Shown: positions 8,037 through 17,331 of the stretch, piece after piece
Numbering within the stretch: position 1 is the first letter of the stretch
How the letters are laid out: the number at the start of each line of letters is the position of its first letter
Assembly: GCA_020631555.1 (NCBI GenBank)
Contig: JAHDGY010000003.1
Span: 1-64,000 of the forward strand
Direction of reading: 5' to 3'
Length of the DNA: 64,000 nucleotides
Source: Flavobacteriales bacterium
GTDB taxonomy: Bacteria > Bacteroidota > Bacteroidia > Flavobacteriales_D > Parvicellaceae
Notes under the pieces: generated by a model
Told to the model about the DNA's origin: nothing
Database searches by the model: none
Seen by the model: the letters and a program-made list of their open reading frames with translations, nothing else
Program-made: the position numbers and the translations under genes

Positions 8037-8927
8037 ATGAAGAGAAGATTAGGAGTTTATGGAAGATCAGTAGACCCGAGCAAACTTGGGCTCGTAGAAG
8101 ACCTATTCGACTTGCTAATTGAAAATAGTTTTGAGCTTTGGATAAGTTCCTCATTTGCGGATTATATCGAAGACTACACCAACCGTCGATGGGAAACCAA
8201 ACGATATCAAGATCTAAATAAAATACCCAAACCGGGAATAGAGATGCTAATTACAATTGGCGGAGACGGGACAATTTTGGACACACTTACATCGATTAAG
8301 GATTCAGGAATTCCAATCTTGGGGTTCAATACTGGCAGACTCGGGTTTTTAGCCAATAACTCGTACGAAGAATTACAATTAATTGCAGGCTTGATTGGAC
8401 AAAAGAAATATACATTAGATAAACGTGCGTTAATTCAATTACAATCACCTTCCAATTTATTTAAAGAGTGTAATTATGCGCTGAATGAATTTACATTACA
8501 CAAAAAAGACACGTCATCCATGATTTCTATAAAAGTATCTCTGGACGACCTATACATTGCAAAATACTGGGCAAACGGACTAATCGTTTCCACTCCTACT
8601 GGATCTACCGCATACTCCCTTAGTTGTGGAGGGCCAATCGTTGTTCCGCAAAGTCAAAATTTAATCATCACACCAATTTGCCCACACAATCTGAACCTAA
8701 GGCCAATAATTGTCCCTGACAACGTTACTCTATCTTTAGAAGTTGAAGGGAGAGAAAAATCCTTTATGGCTTCGTTGGACAGCAGATCGGTGACAGTCAC
8801 AGCCGAGGATACAATTCGACTGAGAAAAGCAAAATTCGACCTCAATTTAGTTCAATTTGAGCATCAAAACTTTTTCACAACCATTAGAAACAAACTTCTT
8901 TGGGGGAAAGATAATCGAAACTATTAA
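8037..8927 (+). CDS. nadK: NAD kinase
   Basis: NadK phosphorylates NAD to NADP in the cytosol. The ATP/NAD-kinase signature GGDGT is at residues 75-79 (ITIGGDGTILDT), followed by LGFNTGRLGFLA and the second conserved region TPTGSTAYSLSCGGPIV (about residues 182-198). The length of 296 residues is usual for bacterial NadK. It follows the CBS protein closely on the same strand and is probably co-transcribed with it. Confidence 0.95.
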   Translation: MKRRLGVYGRSVDPSKLGLVEDLFDLLIENSFELWISSSFADYIEDYTNRRWETKRYQDLNKIPKPGIEMLITIGGDGTILDTLTSIKDSGIPILGFNTGRLGFLANNSYEELQLIAGLIGQKKYTLDKRALIQLQSPSNLFKECNYALNEFTLHKKDTSSMISIKVSLDDLYIAKYWANGLIVSTPTGSTAYSLSCGGPIVVPQSQNLIITPICPHNLNLRPIIVPDNVTLSLEVEGREKSFMASLDSRSVTVTAEDTIRLRKAKFDLNLVQFEHQNFFTTIRNKLLWGKDNRNY

Positions 8928-8970
8928 TGCTTTCATCGTTATAATTAGTGCTTTGTTCTAATAGAATATT

Positions 8971-8978
8971 TATTTTTG
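8971..8978 (+). promoter_or_regulatory. Candidate Bacteroidota -7 element upstream of porG
   Basis: TATTTTTG matches the TAnnTTTG -7 consensus of the Bacteroidota major sigma factor. A TTG lies 15 bp upstream at 8953-8955, shorter than the preferred spacing of about 19, so the assignment is tentative. It would give a start site some 30 bp before the porG ATG. Confidence 0.35.
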
Positions 8979-9014
8979 TTTGAAAATTACCATCGTATCT
9001 CATTTAGTTTATAC

Positions 9015-9905
9015 ATGAAAAAACCACATGCTTTACTATTAGCGCTGTTGTTAGCCACCACTTTTTCTTTTGGTCAAAATTGGAGAATGCTTCGACATGA
9101 GTTATCAATTGGTATTGGTCCCAGTAACTTTCTCGGCGATTTAGGAGGGAGTAAAGGAGAAGGAAGCCATGGATTACAAAGCATTAAAGATCTAAAACTC
9201 TCATCCACGCGTTTTGCAATTCAAGGATCGTACGCATTCAGGGTCGTTCCAAGATTTTCGTTGCGCGGAAACCTTAGTTACATTATGGTCAGTGCAGACG
9301 ATCAGAACACAGATAATGAAGAGAGAAAAAACAGAAATCTGCATTTCCGATCTCCAATCTTGGAATTAGGATTGGTCGGAGAAGTGTATCTGTTTGGTAA
9401 ACCTGGCGAACGCGTCTACAGAATGGACGGAGTGAAAGGAAAAAAATTACGAAAGCTCAATCCATACTTATTCGGAGGAATTGCTGGATTCTGGTTTAAC
9501 CCAAAAGCCAAGGACAAAGACGGAAATTGGACTGCCTTGAGACCTTTACAAACGGAAGGTGTAGAATATCCTGCTATTAGTTTCGCCATTCCAATTGGAA
9601 TTGGACTTAAATATGCAGTTAACACTAGATTAAGTATTGGTGCAGAACTTGGAATTAGAAAAACCTTTTCTGATTATATCGACGATGTAAGCGACAAGTA
9701 CATTGATCATTCTAAATCCGACGCCACCACCCAGTATTTTGCCGATCCAAGTACGGGTGAACGTCCAAACTGGACTGTACCAGGAGCCCAAAGAGGCAGC
9801 CCTTCTGAAACCGATTCTTACCTCACCGCAATATTTTCTGTACATTACAAGTTTTTTAGGCGAAGACGCGATTTGCCAAGGCTGGCATCGTCAGTATTTA
9901 ATTAA
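9015..9905 (+). CDS. porG: Type IX secretion system protein PorG (DUF6089), copy 1
   Basis: The protein begins with a signal peptide, MKKPHALLLALLLATTFSFGQ; the upstream 13 residues in the ORF track lack such a start and I exclude them. The mature chain has the DUF6089 pattern: GIGPSNFLGDLGG, RNLHFRSPILELGLVGE, LNPYLFGGIAGFWFNPKA and IGAELGIRKTFSDYIDDVS, consistent with an outer-membrane beta-barrel. PorG is part of the outer-membrane machinery of type IX secretion in this phylum. A position between nadK and uppS is standard for porG in Flavobacteriales. The stop overlaps the next gene by one base (TAATG). Confidence 0.85.
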   Translation: MKKPHALLLALLLATTFSFGQNWRMLRHELSIGIGPSNFLGDLGGSKGEGSHGLQSIKDLKLSSTRFAIQGSYAFRVVPRFSLRGNLSYIMVSADDQNTDNEERKNRNLHFRSPILELGLVGEVYLFGKPGERVYRMDGVKGKKLRKLNPYLFGGIAGFWFNPKAKDKDGNWTALRPLQTEGVEYPAISFAIPIGIGLKYAVNTRLSIGAELGIRKTFSDYIDDVSDKYIDHSKSDATTQYFADPSTGERPNWTVPGAQRGSPSETDSYLTAIFSVHYKFFRRRRDLPRLASSVFN

Positions 9906-10723
9906 TGAATCATTGTACAAGAGTTAAGATTGTTCTTACGCCATTGTTGTGTTTATACGCAACATTGACATTAGGTCAAGCAAAGAAGGGTAAAGCCGAC
10001 GTTGGCATTGCGATCGGGGGAAGTTATTATGTTGGAGATCTAAGTCCTAGCTCTCATTTTAACCATATAAACTTATCAGCTGGAGGGTTTTACCGTTGGA
10101 ATTTTCCTAATGAACGGGTAGCTCTAAGAATGGGCCTTTACTACGGAGTGGTTGAAGCCTATGATGCTGATTCGGATATCGCCTTCAACAAAAATCGCAA
10201 TCTCCATTTCAGATCTTCTATCGTAGAATTTGGACCAATTTTAGAAATTAATTTTTTCGATTTTCGCTTAGATCAGAAATATCGCGGAAAATCACAATCG
10301 GGAAGTTTTGCCACGCCATATCTATTTTTTGGACTAACTTATTTCAAAATGAATCCGATGGCCCAGCTCAATGACGAATGGACCGAATTGCAACCATTGC
10401 AAACCGAGGGTGCCGAATACAAAAAAAATCAAATTGCCATTCCAATTGGATTTGGATTTAAGGTTAAACTAAGCAACAGATGGATCGCGGGTGTTGAATA
10501 TGGCATTAGAAAAACGCACACCGATTATTTAGATGACGTTAGCACCAATTACCCAGACCCCGACAAACTAATCAGCATAGGGCAAAAACTATCCGACCCC
10601 AGTTTAGATAACCTTGATCATCAAGGACAAAAGCGTGGCGATTCTTCTAACAATGATTGGTATTCCATGTTTCATGTTACTCTTTCCTTTAAACTAGCGA
10701 AGGAAAAAGGATGTGTGAATTAG
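9905..10723 (+). CDS. Type IX secretion system protein PorG-like (DUF6089), copy 2
   Basis: This tandem paralogue shares the layout of copy 1: a signal peptide ending TLGQ, GGSYYVGDLSPS, RNLHFRSSIVEFGPILE, TPYLFFGLTYFKMNP, LQPLQTEGAEY and GVEYGIRKTHTDYLDDVS. At 272 residues it is shorter, mainly because of a smaller first third. It starts on the last base of copy 1, so the two are co-translated. Which copy, if either, is the working T9SS subunit cannot be read from sequence. A second role, such as alternative partner binding, is inference only. Confidence 0.8.
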   Translation: MNHCTRVKIVLTPLLCLYATLTLGQAKKGKADVGIAIGGSYYVGDLSPSSHFNHINLSAGGFYRWNFPNERVALRMGLYYGVVEAYDADSDIAFNKNRNLHFRSSIVEFGPILEINFFDFRLDQKYRGKSQSGSFATPYLFFGLTYFKMNPMAQLNDEWTELQPLQTEGAEYKKNQIAIPIGFGFKVKLSNRWIAGVEYGIRKTHTDYLDDVSTNYPDPDKLISIGQKLSDPSLDNLDHQGQKRGDSSNNDWYSMFHVTLSFKLAKEKGCVN

Positions 10724-10829
10724 GAGTAAAATTGCCACTCGTTCATTAACTCACCTAATTAGACATTTATTTATTTCGGATACTGAAAAATTCTTAAGAC
10801 ATTCGCGAATTGCCAAAAAGGCAGCAGTC

Positions 10830-11567
10830 ATGAGCGCTAAAGACGAAATAAATTTATCCAATATTCCGGAACATATTGCCATCATTATGGATGGCAACGG
10901 TAGATGGGCAAAAGAAAAAGGGGAGCATAGAATATTTGGGCACAGCAGTGGTGTTGAATCGGTTCGTGAGGCGCTCACCGCTGCATCCGAAATAGGAGTG
11001 AAATATCTAACCCTGTACGCCTTTTCTACAGAAAACTGGAGTCGCCCGCAGGAAGAAGTTAACGCTTTAATGGATTTGCTAGTTCAGACTATTGCTAATG
11101 AAATTGAATCTTTGAACGAAAACAGAGTACAACTCGGGATCATTGGAGACGTTTCCAATCTACCTGAAAGTTGTCAAAAAGCATTGCACGAAGCAATTGA
11201 AGCAACTAAGCACAACGATAGAGTCACCCTAATTTTAGCCCTTAGTTACAGCGCAAGATGGGAACTAACTAATGCAGTTAAGAAAATCTCACAAGATGTA
11301 GCCAACAAGCTCATTTCGCCTTCTGATGTGGATGAAAAACTAGTGTGTTCTTATTTAGCCACCGACGGAATTCCTGATCCGGAATTATTGATTCGAACAA
11401 GCGGTGAAAGACGTATAAGCAACTTTTTGCTTTGGCAATTGGCGTATAGTGAATTGTATTTTACCGATGTATTTTGGCCCGATTTTAGAAAGGAGAACTT
11501 TTTCGAAGCCATTTTAAATTATCAAAATAGAGAGCGTCGTTTTGGATTAGTAAGCGAACAGTTATAA
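10830..11567 (+). CDS. uppS: Isoprenyl transferase (undecaprenyl diphosphate synthase)
   Basis: UppS makes the C55 undecaprenyl diphosphate that carries cell-wall and O-antigen precursors. Signature motifs are HIAIIMDGNGRWAKEKG (catalytic Asp and magnesium site, about residues 15-31), GHSSGVES, LTLYAFSTENWSRP and LLIRTSGERRISNFL, with Arg/Ser residues that bind diphosphate. The 245-residue length is normal. It lies 4 bp upstream of bamA, the usual order in the phylum. Confidence 0.96.
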   Translation: MSAKDEINLSNIPEHIAIIMDGNGRWAKEKGEHRIFGHSSGVESVREALTAASEIGVKYLTLYAFSTENWSRPQEEVNALMDLLVQTIANEIESLNENRVQLGIIGDVSNLPESCQKALHEAIEATKHNDRVTLILALSYSARWELTNAVKKISQDVANKLISPSDVDEKLVCSYLATDGIPDPELLIRTSGERRISNFLLWQLAYSELYFTDVFWPDFRKENFFEAILNYQNRERRFGLVSEQL

Positions 11568-11571
11568 TTGA

Positions 11572-14091
11572 ATGAGAAACTTAATTTACAGCTTCAGCGC
11601 GATAGCCGCAATCCTCACAACTTCAGTCAGCTTTGCTCAGGTAAAAAAAACTGGCGGAAACATTAGCTATCAGGTCCCAAGAAAATATAGAATCGCCGAC
11701 ATTAAGGTTACCGGAGGTAAGTTTGACGCTTCTCAGATCATAAGCGTAAGTGGTCTACGAAAGGGAACGTCTGTAAATATCCCTGGAGAAGAGGTTACCT
11801 CGGCAATTAAAAAGCTTTGGAACCAGCGCATGTTTTCAGATGTTCAAATCAAAGCTGAAAAAATCTTGGGCAACGATGTATTCCTCTTAATTGATGTAAA
11901 GGAACGCTCGAGGTTATCGGTCTTCTCCTTTGACGGCATCTCCAAATCAGACGCGGACAACATTCGTGAGGAAATTGACCTTCACAGTGGCATGATCCTT
12001 ACCGAGGATCTGCTTGGCAGAGTGCAAGCTAAGGCACGAAATTATTTCGTTGCAAAAGGATATTATAAAGCTAAATGCGAAGTCATTGAAACTGTTGACA
12101 CACTGGTTAACAATTCAATTAAGCTCAAATTCAAGATAAATAAGGGTAAAAAAGTCCGTGTTAAACACATCAATTTTAGCGGTAACTCAAAGTTCAGCAA
12201 CAACCAGTTGAAAATGGCTCTTAAAGGGACAAAAGAGAGAGGCCTTCGAAGCTGGCTTAGTGTTTTGAAAATATTTAAATCAGCCAAATACACACTCGGT
12301 GGATTGCAAGACGACAAGAAACTTCTCATTGCTAAATATCGCAAGGCCGCGATGCGTGATGCAAAAATCGTGAGCGATTCAGTTTATTTTATCGATGATA
12401 AAAATTTGGCTGTAGATATAGTAATTGATGAGGGCAAGAAATACTACATCCGCAATATTTCTTGGGTAGGAAACGTAAAGTACCGTACAGGACTGCTCGA
12501 TACAATTTTGGGTATAAAACCTGGTACGCCCTATAATCAAGAATTGCTTGATGCCAGACTTTCATTTAACATGGCAGGTACGGACGTAAGTTCGCTTTAT
12601 CAAGACAACGGCTACTTGTTTTTCCAAGCCACCCCATTAGAAGTTAAAGTTGACGGTGATTCGGTGGACTTGGAGATAAGAATATATGAAGGAAAACAAG
12701 CCAGAATAGATAAGATCTCGATTGTAGGGAATACAAAAACTAACGACCATGTAATTTTGAGAGAGATTCGAACCAAACCCGGAGACTTGTTTAATCGATC
12801 TGACATTATTAGAACCCAACGAGAACTTTCCCAATTAGGATATTTTGATCCGGAAAAAATGGGAGTAAACCCGCGCCCTGACCCAGCCAGTGGTACGGTT
12901 GACGTTGAGTACGTTGTAGAAGAAAAATCATCTGATCAAGTAGAACTTACTGGCGGATATGGTCAGGGGCGTTTAATTGGCACCTTGGGACTTTCATTCA
13001 ACAACTTTTCAGCAAAACGAATATTCGACAAAAAAGCTTGGACCCCGCTTCCTTCCGGCGATGGTCAAAGATTGAGTGTTAGAGCACAAACAACTGGGCG
13101 TTTTTACCAATCCTACAACTTTTCATTCACCGAACCATGGCTAGGCGGCAAAAAGCCAAGAAGCCTCTCCTTTAATACCTTTTTCACATCAATTAACAAC
13201 TCCGGATTCTCCAGAAACGATGATCGAAGATCTTCAATCGATATTTATACTGTTTCTCTAGGAATTGGTAACCGACTTAAGAAACCAGATGACTATTTCA
13301 ACGTGTATTTTGAAGCAAGCTACCAGTATTACGAAGTAAGAAAATACCTAAGCTTCACAATGCGCGATGGATTCGCGAACAACCTTAGCTTTAAGGCTGT
13401 GCTGTCTAGAAACTCAATTAACAAACCACTTTATCCAGAAAGTGGCTCCAATGTCCTATTATCCTTCAAGGCTACCCCTCCATTCTCCTATTTCAGTGGC
13501 ATTTCCGATTATTCGGACCTTCCGGATCACGTGAAATATAAATGGCTTGAGTACAATAAAATAAAATTCACCTCTCAATGGTTTACATCATTAACACATG
13601 GTAAAAATAAGCTAGTATTGATGACTAAGGTAGGATTTGGATTCCTTAATCACTGGAACAATTCTCTGGGACCAACACCATTCGAGAGGTTCTATCTTGG
13701 TGGAAGCGGATTAACTGGGGCCATGCAATTTGACAGTAGAGAAATTATTGCACTGCGCGGGTATGATGATCAGTCAATTTCATCCCGTGTTGGAGACATG
13801 CTGATTAACAAATATACTGTTGAACTTCGTTTTCCAGTTTCATTAAATCCTGCAGCGACCATTTACGCGTTAGGCTTCGCCGAAGCAGGTAATACGTGGC
13901 AAGATTATTCAAAATACAGTCCTTTTGATATGAAGAAATCAGCTGGAGTTGGTGTTAGAATATTCCTCTCTGCTTTTGGTTTGTTTGGACTAGATTATGG
14001 ATGGGGCTTCGATGGAATTAATTCAGGTCAAAAAGTACCTGGTTCCGGACAATTCCATTTTACGCTTGGCATGAATGTTGGAGAATTGTAG
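11572..14091 (+). CDS. bamA: Outer membrane protein assembly factor BamA
   Basis: BamA inserts beta-barrel proteins into the outer membrane. The 839-residue chain starts with a signal peptide (cleavage after SFAQ), has about five POTRA repeats over roughly residues 38-445 (e.g. VKHINFSGNSKFSNNQLKMA and ARIDKISIVGNTKTNDHVIL), and ends in a 16-strand barrel from about residue 455. The L6 loop motif appears as ALRGYDDQSISS, and the chain ends FHFTLGMNVGEL. Family knowledge makes it essential. It directly follows uppS and precedes two Skp chaperone genes. Confidence 0.95.
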   Translation: MRNLIYSFSAIAAILTTSVSFAQVKKTGGNISYQVPRKYRIADIKVTGGKFDASQIISVSGLRKGTSVNIPGEEVTSAIKKLWNQRMFSDVQIKAEKILGNDVFLLIDVKERSRLSVFSFDGISKSDADNIREEIDLHSGMILTEDLLGRVQAKARNYFVAKGYYKAKCEVIETVDTLVNNSIKLKFKINKGKKVRVKHINFSGNSKFSNNQLKMALKGTKERGLRSWLSVLKIFKSAKYTLGGLQDDKKLLIAKYRKAAMRDAKIVSDSVYFIDDKNLAVDIVIDEGKKYYIRNISWVGNVKYRTGLLDTILGIKPGTPYNQELLDARLSFNMAGTDVSSLYQDNGYLFFQATPLEVKVDGDSVDLEIRIYEGKQARIDKISIVGNTKTNDHVILREIRTKPGDLFNRSDIIRTQRELSQLGYFDPEKMGVNPRPDPASGTVDVEYVVEEKSSDQVELTGGYGQGRLIGTLGLSFNNFSAKRIFDKKAWTPLPSGDGQRLSVRAQTTGRFYQSYNFSFTEPWLGGKKPRSLSFNTFFTSINNSGFSRNDDRRSSIDIYTVSLGIGNRLKKPDDYFNVYFEASYQYYEVRKYLSFTMRDGFANNLSFKAVLSRNSINKPLYPESGSNVLLSFKATPPFSYFSGISDYSDLPDHVKYKWLEYNKIKFTSQWFTSLTHGKNKLVLMTKVGFGFLNHWNNSLGPTPFERFYLGGSGLTGAMQFDSREIIALRGYDDQSISSRVGDMLINKYTVELRFPVSLNPAATIYALGFAEAGNTWQDYSKYSPFDMKKSAGVGVRIFLSAFGLFGLDYGWGFDGINSGQKVPGSGQFHFTLGMNVGEL

Positions 14092-14134
14092 ATTCATTGT
14101 TGATCTGCAGACGATTTTTAAAACTATTATGATT

Positions 14135-14659
14135 ATGAAAAAGGTACTATTTGCACTATTTCTTCCGATGTTAGTCGGAGTCGTATCGGCACAAAAATTT
14201 GCTTATGTAGACACAAAGTACATTCTGTCTCAGATGAGTGAATATGAGGAAGCTCAAAAAGAACTAGACCAGATCTCCGAAAACTGGCAAAAAGAAATTG
14301 AGGCGAAGTACAAACAAATAGATAAAAAATATAAAGCTTATCAAGCCGAAGAAATTCTTCTGCCAAACGAAATAAAGCGTAAAAGAGAAGAAGAAATCGT
14401 TCAACTCGAAAAAGAAGTTAAGACATTGCAAAAAGAGAAGTTTGGCGTCAACGGTGAGTTATTTCAAAAACGAAAAGAAATAATTGAACCGATACAAGAC
14501 AAGATTTATGAGGCTATTAAAAATTATGCGACAACGAAAGGATACGACATGATTTTTGACCGTTCAGGTGGACAAACAAACATAATGTATGCAAATGCCA
14601 AGCTGAACAAAAGCAATGCAATTTTAAAGAAATTAGGTATTACGCCCGGAAGCAATTAA
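14135..14659 (+). CDS. OmpH/Skp-family periplasmic chaperone, copy 1
   Basis: Skp-like proteins bind unfolded outer-membrane proteins in the periplasm and feed them to BamA. The chain begins MKKVLFALFLPMLVGVVSAQ, a clear signal peptide; the ORF-track start at 14075 lies inside bamA and I reject it (the ATG at 14129 is also possible). After KFAYVDTKYILSQM the mature part is a long charged coiled coil (about residues 35-120) and ends with the conserved AIKNYATTKGYDMIFDRSG region. Fewer than 50 bp separate it from bamA. Confidence 0.88.
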   Translation: MKKVLFALFLPMLVGVVSAQKFAYVDTKYILSQMSEYEEAQKELDQISENWQKEIEAKYKQIDKKYKAYQAEEILLPNEIKRKREEEIVQLEKEVKTLQKEKFGVNGELFQKRKEIIEPIQDKIYEAIKNYATTKGYDMIFDRSGGQTNIMYANAKLNKSNAILKKLGITPGSN

Positions 14660-14675
14660 ATTTACGGGCCTTTTT
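14644..14675 (+). terminator. Weak hairpin with T-run between the two skp genes
   Basis: GCCCG (14644-14648) can pair with CGGGC (14665-14669), followed by CTTTTT. The 16-base loop and five-pair stem are weak, and the hairpin overlaps the end of the first skp gene. It may attenuate transcription rather than end it. Confidence 0.3.
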
Positions 14676-14685
14676 AAAAATTAGT

Positions 14686-15180
14686 ATGAATAAGAGAATT
14701 GTCAAACTTCTAATAATCACTGGAATTACAATTAGCGGTACGTTAAACGCCCAGAAATTTGCCCATGTTTACGGGGATTCTATTATGGCGAGAATACCAG
14801 CAGCTCTTGAAATGCAAGGAGAGCTACAAAGGTATGTTCAAAAGAAAGAGCAAGAGTTGGTTTCCATGCAGAAAAGTTATGAAAACGCGCTAAAAGAATA
14901 CCAAAGTCTTGCTAAGGACACACCTGACGCCATTAAACTGTCAAGAGAACAGAATATTCAGGAGATGGCACAGAACATTCAAAAGTACCAGATGGATGCT
15001 GAGCAAAGAGTTCAACAGAAACAACAAGAACTTCTTGCTCCGATATATGACAGTGTACAGAAAGCTATTAAGAAAGTAGCTAAGAACAAGGGATATACCT
15101 ACGTTTTTAGCGCTCAAGCTCTTCTCTATGCAGGAGGTGACAATATCACTGCACTTGTAGAACAAGAGTTGAGCAAGTAA
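14686..15180 (+). CDS. OmpH/Skp-family periplasmic chaperone, copy 2
   Basis: This second Skp-like protein (164 residues) has a signal peptide ending LNAQ, then KFAHVYGDSIMARIP, a coiled-coil central part rich in Gln/Glu/Lys, and the typical end AIKKVAKNKGYTYVFSAQALLYAGG. Two tandem skp genes after bamA are usual in Flavobacteriia. A strong terminator follows 15 bp after its stop, closing the cluster begun by the CBS protein. Confidence 0.87.
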   Translation: MNKRIVKLLIITGITISGTLNAQKFAHVYGDSIMARIPAALEMQGELQRYVQKKEQELVSMQKSYENALKEYQSLAKDTPDAIKLSREQNIQEMAQNIQKYQMDAEQRVQQKQQELLAPIYDSVQKAIKKVAKNKGYTYVFSAQALLYAGGDNITALVEQELSK

Positions 15181-15195
15181 GATATTTTATAAATG

Positions 15196-15222
15196 AGCCC
15201 CAGTGTTACTGGGGCTTTTTTT
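15196..15222 (+). terminator. Rho-independent terminator after skp
   Basis: AGCCCCAGT, a three-base loop, then ACTGGGGCT and a run of seven T form a nine-pair perfect stem. It lies between the skp stop and the murI ATG at 15223, so murI is translated from right behind the terminator. Confidence 0.9.
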
Positions 15223-16038
15223 ATGGCAAAAATTTCTACAAATTCTATAGGAATATTTGACTCTGGGATTGGAGGTCTCACCGTGGCACATGCCATAAAC
15301 TCAGCCCTTCCGAACGAGTCTATTACGTATTTCGGGGATATAGCCCATTTGCCATATGGAGATAAGTCAAAAGCATCCATTCAACATTATAGTACCGCTA
15401 TTGTAGACTTCTTACTAAATCTCAATTGCAAAGCTATCGTTATGGCATGTAACACAGCATCCGCTTTTGCTTTTGAGTCCGTGCGAATCAAACTGAATAA
15501 TCGCATACCAATTCTTAATGTGATCGATCCAGTAGTTCAGCATATCTCCAAGAACTTCCCCCAAAACCATATTGGCGTAATTGGCACTAAAGGGACAATA
15601 AATTCAGGGATTTATAAAAAGAAACTACTCGAACAAAACTCAAATATTTCAGTTTCGGAATTAGCCACCCCCTTACTAGCACCGATGATTGACGAGGGAT
15701 ATGTTAACAATAATATTAGCTCTACAATAATTCAGAGGTACCTTCGGTCTGATATCCTTACAGGAATTGACAACCTAATCTTGGGATGTACTCACTACCC
15801 ATTAATCAAACAGCAAATCAAAAGCTACTACCGCAATACGGTTGACGTAATTGATTCAGCAGAATTGGTCGCAGATTCATTGAACAAAACATTTAAGCAA
15901 CTTGATTTACATAACCAATCGGGTGATAAACCGAATCACAAATTCTACGCTTCCGATTACACAGAGTCCTTTGAAAGAAGTTCCCAGATGTTTTTTGGTT
16001 CTGAAATAAAGCTTGTTCATCACAACCTTTGGTCCTGA
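15223..16038 (+). CDS. murI: Glutamate racemase
   Basis: MurI makes D-glutamate for peptidoglycan. Motifs are GIFDSGIGGLTVAHA (proton-transfer Asp and Ser), YFGDIAHLPYGDKS, VMACNTASAFA (first catalytic Cys) and LILGCTHYPLI (second catalytic Cys). I place the start at MAKIST: the ten extra N-terminal residues in the ORF track would be encoded by the upstream terminator hairpin. That gives 271 residues, the family length. Because a strong terminator sits immediately upstream, expression must come from read-through or from a promoter inside skp. Confidence 0.94.
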   Translation: MAKISTNSIGIFDSGIGGLTVAHAINSALPNESITYFGDIAHLPYGDKSKASIQHYSTAIVDFLLNLNCKAIVMACNTASAFAFESVRIKLNNRIPILNVIDPVVQHISKNFPQNHIGVIGTKGTINSGIYKKKLLEQNSNISVSELATPLLAPMIDEGYVNNNISSTIIQRYLRSDILTGIDNLILGCTHYPLIKQQIKSYYRNTVDVIDSAELVADSLNKTFKQLDLHNQSGDKPNHKFYASDYTESFERSSQMFFGSEIKLVHHNLWS

Positions 16039-16057
16039 ATAAATTCTCCTTTCTGAA

Positions 16058-17245
16058 TCAGATGACCTTTAACTCCATACCAACCTTTACAAATGCTTCT
16101 ACTGCCTTGTCTAAATGAGAAATCTCGTGCGCAGCTGAAATTTGAGTTCTAATCCGCGCCTGCCCTTTAGCTACCACTGGGTAGAAAAAACCAATTGCAT
16201 ATACCCCTTCTTCCAAAAGCTTATCAGCAAACTCTTGCGATAGCGCTGCATCGTACAACATTACAGGTACAATAGGCGAATCTCCAGGCTTAATATCAAA
16301 GCCCGCTGCCAACATTTTTTCTTTGAAATACTTCGTATTCGTTTCTAATTTATCCCGTAACTCTGTAGTAGTACTCAGAATATCAAATACTTTGTTGGCC
16401 GCACCAACAATAGAAGGTGCCAAAGAATTAGAAAACAAATATGGCCTCGAACGCTGCCTTAACATTTCAATAATCTCTGCACGTCCCGTGGTATATCCAC
16501 CCATAGCACCACCTAGAGCCTTACCTAGAGTTCCCGTAATGATATCAACCCTATCCATCACATCATAATACTCTGCTGTACCACGACCAGTTGCTCCAAT
16601 AAATCCAGCAGCATGACACTCATCAACCATTACCAATGCATCGTAACGATCTGCCAAATCACAAATTTCATCCAACTTTGCCAAATCCCCGTCCATTGAA
16701 AAAACACCATCGGTAACAATTATTCTAAACCTTTGCGCTTGTGCGGCCTTCAATTGAGCTTCTAAATCAGCCATGTCGCTGTGGGCATATCTGTATCTTG
16801 CAGCCTTACAAAGACGCACTCCATCGATAATCGACGCATGATTTAAAGCATCACTTATGATTGCATCTTCTTTTGTAAACAATGGTTCAAACACACCTCC
16901 ATTTGCGTCAAAAGCAGCCGCATACAAAATTGTATCATCTGTACGGTAAAATGTTGCGATTCGCTGCTCCAACTTCTTATGAATATCCTGCGTCCCGCAG
17001 ATAAATCTAACGGACGACATTCCAAATCCATGCGAATCCAGCGCTTCCTTCGATGCCTTTACTACCTCAGGATTGGAAGAAAGCCCTAAATAGTTGTTGG
17101 CACACATGATAACGACATCCGAACCATTATCGATGGATACTTCAGCGCCCTGTGGCGAAACTATTATCCGTTCTTTTTTAAATAAACCCTCACTTTGGAT
17201 TTGATCCAATTCTGACCTAAGATGCTCCTGAAGCTTGCCGTACAT
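16058..17245 (-). CDS. kbl: Glycine C-acetyltransferase (2-amino-3-ketobutyrate CoA ligase)
   Basis: Kbl is a PLP enzyme that splits 2-amino-3-ketobutyrate with CoA into glycine and acetyl-CoA, in threonine breakdown. It has [14 protein letters not shown], the [16 protein letters not shown] cofactor-binding region and [12 protein letters not shown] with the PLP lysine (about Lys243). At 395 residues it has the usual length. No threonine dehydrogenase gene is beside it. The related enzymes AONS and ALAS share the fold; the N-terminal motifs and length fit Kbl best. Its 3' end faces murI with a 19-bp gap. Confidence 0.93.
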   Translation of the reverse strand: MYGKLQEHLRSELDQIQSEGLFKKERIIVSPQGAEVSIDNGSDVVIMCANNYLGLSSNPEVVKASKEALDSHGFGMSSVRFICGTQDIHKKLEQRIATFYRTDDTILYAAAFDANGGVFEPLFTKEDAIISDALNHASIIDGVRLCKAARYRYAHSDMADLEAQLKAAQAQRFRIIVTDGVFSMDGDLAKLDEICDLADRYDALVMVDECHAAGFIGATGRGTAEYYDVMDRVDIITGTLGKALGGAMGGYTTGRAEIIEMLRQRSRPYLFSNSLAPSIVGAANKVFDILSTTTELRDKLETNTKYFKEKMLAAGFDIKPGDSPIVPVMLYDAALSQEFADKLLEEGVYAIGFFYPVVAKGQARIRTQISAAHEISHLDKAVEAFVKVGMELKVI

Positions 17246-17331
17246 ATCAATTTTGTTATCGATTCAAAAGTCGATAAATGTACTAAATTGATCATTGGGT
17301 GATTCAAAGATGTGAACCTAATTCACTTACC

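Noticed and set aside
15193-15222. Upstream start for murI (MSPSVTGAFF)
   Set aside because: These codons are the terminator hairpin; the family N-terminus begins a few residues after the MAKI start.
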